Shown: piece after piece, positions 62,831 through 64,000 of the stretch
Layout of the letters: every line of letters starts with the position of its first letter
Position numbering within the stretch: position 1 is the stretch's first letter
Assembly (NCBI GenBank): GCA_008973525.1
Contig: WACJ01000227.1
Coordinates: forward strand, 372,001 to 436,000
Length of the DNA: 64,000 bases
Direction: 5' to 3'
Source: Stenopsyche tienmushanensis
Lineage: Eukaryota > Arthropoda > Insecta > Trichoptera > Stenopsychidae
Translations under genes and position numbers: made by a program
Notes under the pieces: generated by a model
Told to the model about the DNA's origin: nothing
Database searches by the model: none
The model's input: only the letters and a program-made list of their open reading frames with translations

Positions 62831-63800
62831 GTATTAATATAGGTCTTTCCGAAAGAAATCCATTATTTTTGCTTGCTTTCATGTTTATTTAGAGAATTTA
62901 GAAGTTTTAGAAGTGTGACATTTCTTATTCATTCACACATTTTTTGTGACTTTGGAAGCTTAGAAGTATTTTTCTTTAAACTAATAGCATAAATAATCAT
63001 TTATTTAGATAAAAAATATGATGCAAAATACAAAAATAGTTATTACATGCTATTTAAGCCACAGATAAAAAAGATATGATGGTTTAAAAGTGAAATACTG
63101 GGTATTTTTTCAAAATATGCCTATGACAAATAACTTATAGGAGAAAAGGAATATAGTTGTTATTAATTAAAGCATTTAATATTAATTGTTATTTATAATC
63201 AAATTTAATAATTAACCAGAGGAAGATAATACATTTTTTCTAGATTTAAATGTAATTGTCCGGAAAATCTTGTTCTTTTCTGCAATATAAGACATTAAAT
63301 ATAACAGAAATTCAATTTGTTCCATTCAAAATTAGAATGGTGGAACTTTTGTTAAACACTGCTTGATATAAAAAGGAAAACATCAACTGAATAAGAGCTT
63401 CGCGAATCCAGAATAAAACAGAACATAAGAAGCGAGTGCAAAAAGCATAACTGAGATTGTAATGTGCAGCAATTCTCAATGAAAGCATTCTAAATATCAA
63501 GAAGAAAATGGAACTTATTTTAAAAATAATATGCACTGCTGAAATTGAAGCTGAAAGTAACTAAGAATAATAAAACCGAAGAGAATCTTACTAATGGATT
63601 TTTTTGCCAGCGAATTCAACGCCAACATAAAGAGCGCCATTAGTCATCATCTAACATCTCGGTGAATTTATCAAGGATTAAAAAATAATTCGTTCTATTA
63701 AATCACATTCGAAGTTGTATCCAGCGAAGCGTCGCTGAAGAATTCCACCACAAAAGATGTACAATTAATTCTGCTTCATACTCAATGCATCAACTGTTGA
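62831..63800. other. Intergenic, no feature seen
   Basis: AT-rich. The open frame 63312-63536 on the minus strand lacks recognisable motifs. Confidence 0.5.
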
Positions 63801-64000
63801 AGACTGTCATTTATCATACATTTTGGACGTGAATATTTGGGACAAGAAAGTGAAAAAAGGACGAAGCACTTTCCATGGCTGGAAGAGGATCCCGTCACGT
63901 TTGCCGACGTGGATTTTGTGGATATCATTTTTGTTGAAATTCCAGATTTAACGAGAAGCTATCACGCATACGTACGTTTATATGAGAACCGAAACGAGGA
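63801..64000 (+). other. Open frame running off the right edge, possible exon
   Basis: An uninterrupted plus frame of 66 codons follows a stop at 63798-63800. Its composition is protein-like (PWLEEDPVTFADVDFVDIIF, then YHAYVRLYENRN). No start codon, clear splice acceptor or known domain is visible. It could be chance. Confidence 0.25.

Noticed and set aside
1..64000. CRISPR arrays, bacterial operons, ribosome binding sites, integrated viral genes
   Set aside because: The sequence is eukaryotic; no regularly spaced repeats, prokaryotic gene layout or viral protein motif was seen.

Overview
The window looks like an AT-rich insect nuclear scaffold. The evidence is an arthropod-type secreted single-VWC (SVWC) protein gene with spliceosomal introns, a nuclear tRNA-Cys, several mariner elements with TA target duplications, an R1-clade LINE, and SINE-like and piggyBac-like short repeats. 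Insect order cannot be fixed from the sequence alone. Nearly all of the 64 kb is intergenic, and only one host protein gene can be modelled with confidence.

Layout. 1-20 kb: an internally deleted mariner (1377-2041), a SINE-like pair with an inverted-repeat tail (2064-2383 and 4912-5090), copies of several dispersed repeats, two strong hairpins, and a degenerate terminal-inverted-repeat element (16602-17450). 20.3-23.5 kb: a three-exon minus-strand gene encoding a 692-residue secreted protein. The first and last exons plus the ends of exon 2 carry the two halves of an SVWC cysteine domain, and exon 2 inserts about 610 residues of acidic, Tyr/Asn/Gln/His-rich sequence between them, ending in an RKRR processing-like site. 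26.7-28.6 kb: two degenerate LINE fragments on opposite strands. 29.84-29.91 kb: tRNA-Cys(GCA), minus strand. 30-46 kb: Tc1-like and mariner remnants, a pogo-like MITE and more copies of the TTAA-ended repeat. 46.4-47.65 kb: a nearly full-length but dead mariner. 50.59-54.62 kb: a 5'-truncated R1-clade retrotransposon with an uninterrupted ORF2, a direct target duplication and an unusual 42-nt poly(T) tail. 54.9-55.7 kb: a second deleted copy of the 1.4-kb mariner family. 55.7-64 kb: sparse intergenic DNA, another TTAA-ended repeat, and a possible exon running off the right edge.

The two items most worth attention are the split-SVWC gene and the poly(T)-tailed R1-clade insertion. In the first, a propeptide-like two-chain architecture is inferred. 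In the second, target duplication and tail are read directly from the sequence. Several compositionally balanced, non-coding islands (about 13.5, 17.7, 18.6, 23.8, 28.9, 32.9, 39.8, 45.3, 56.1 and 61.1 kb) could be conserved regulatory elements, but this needs cross-species alignment.
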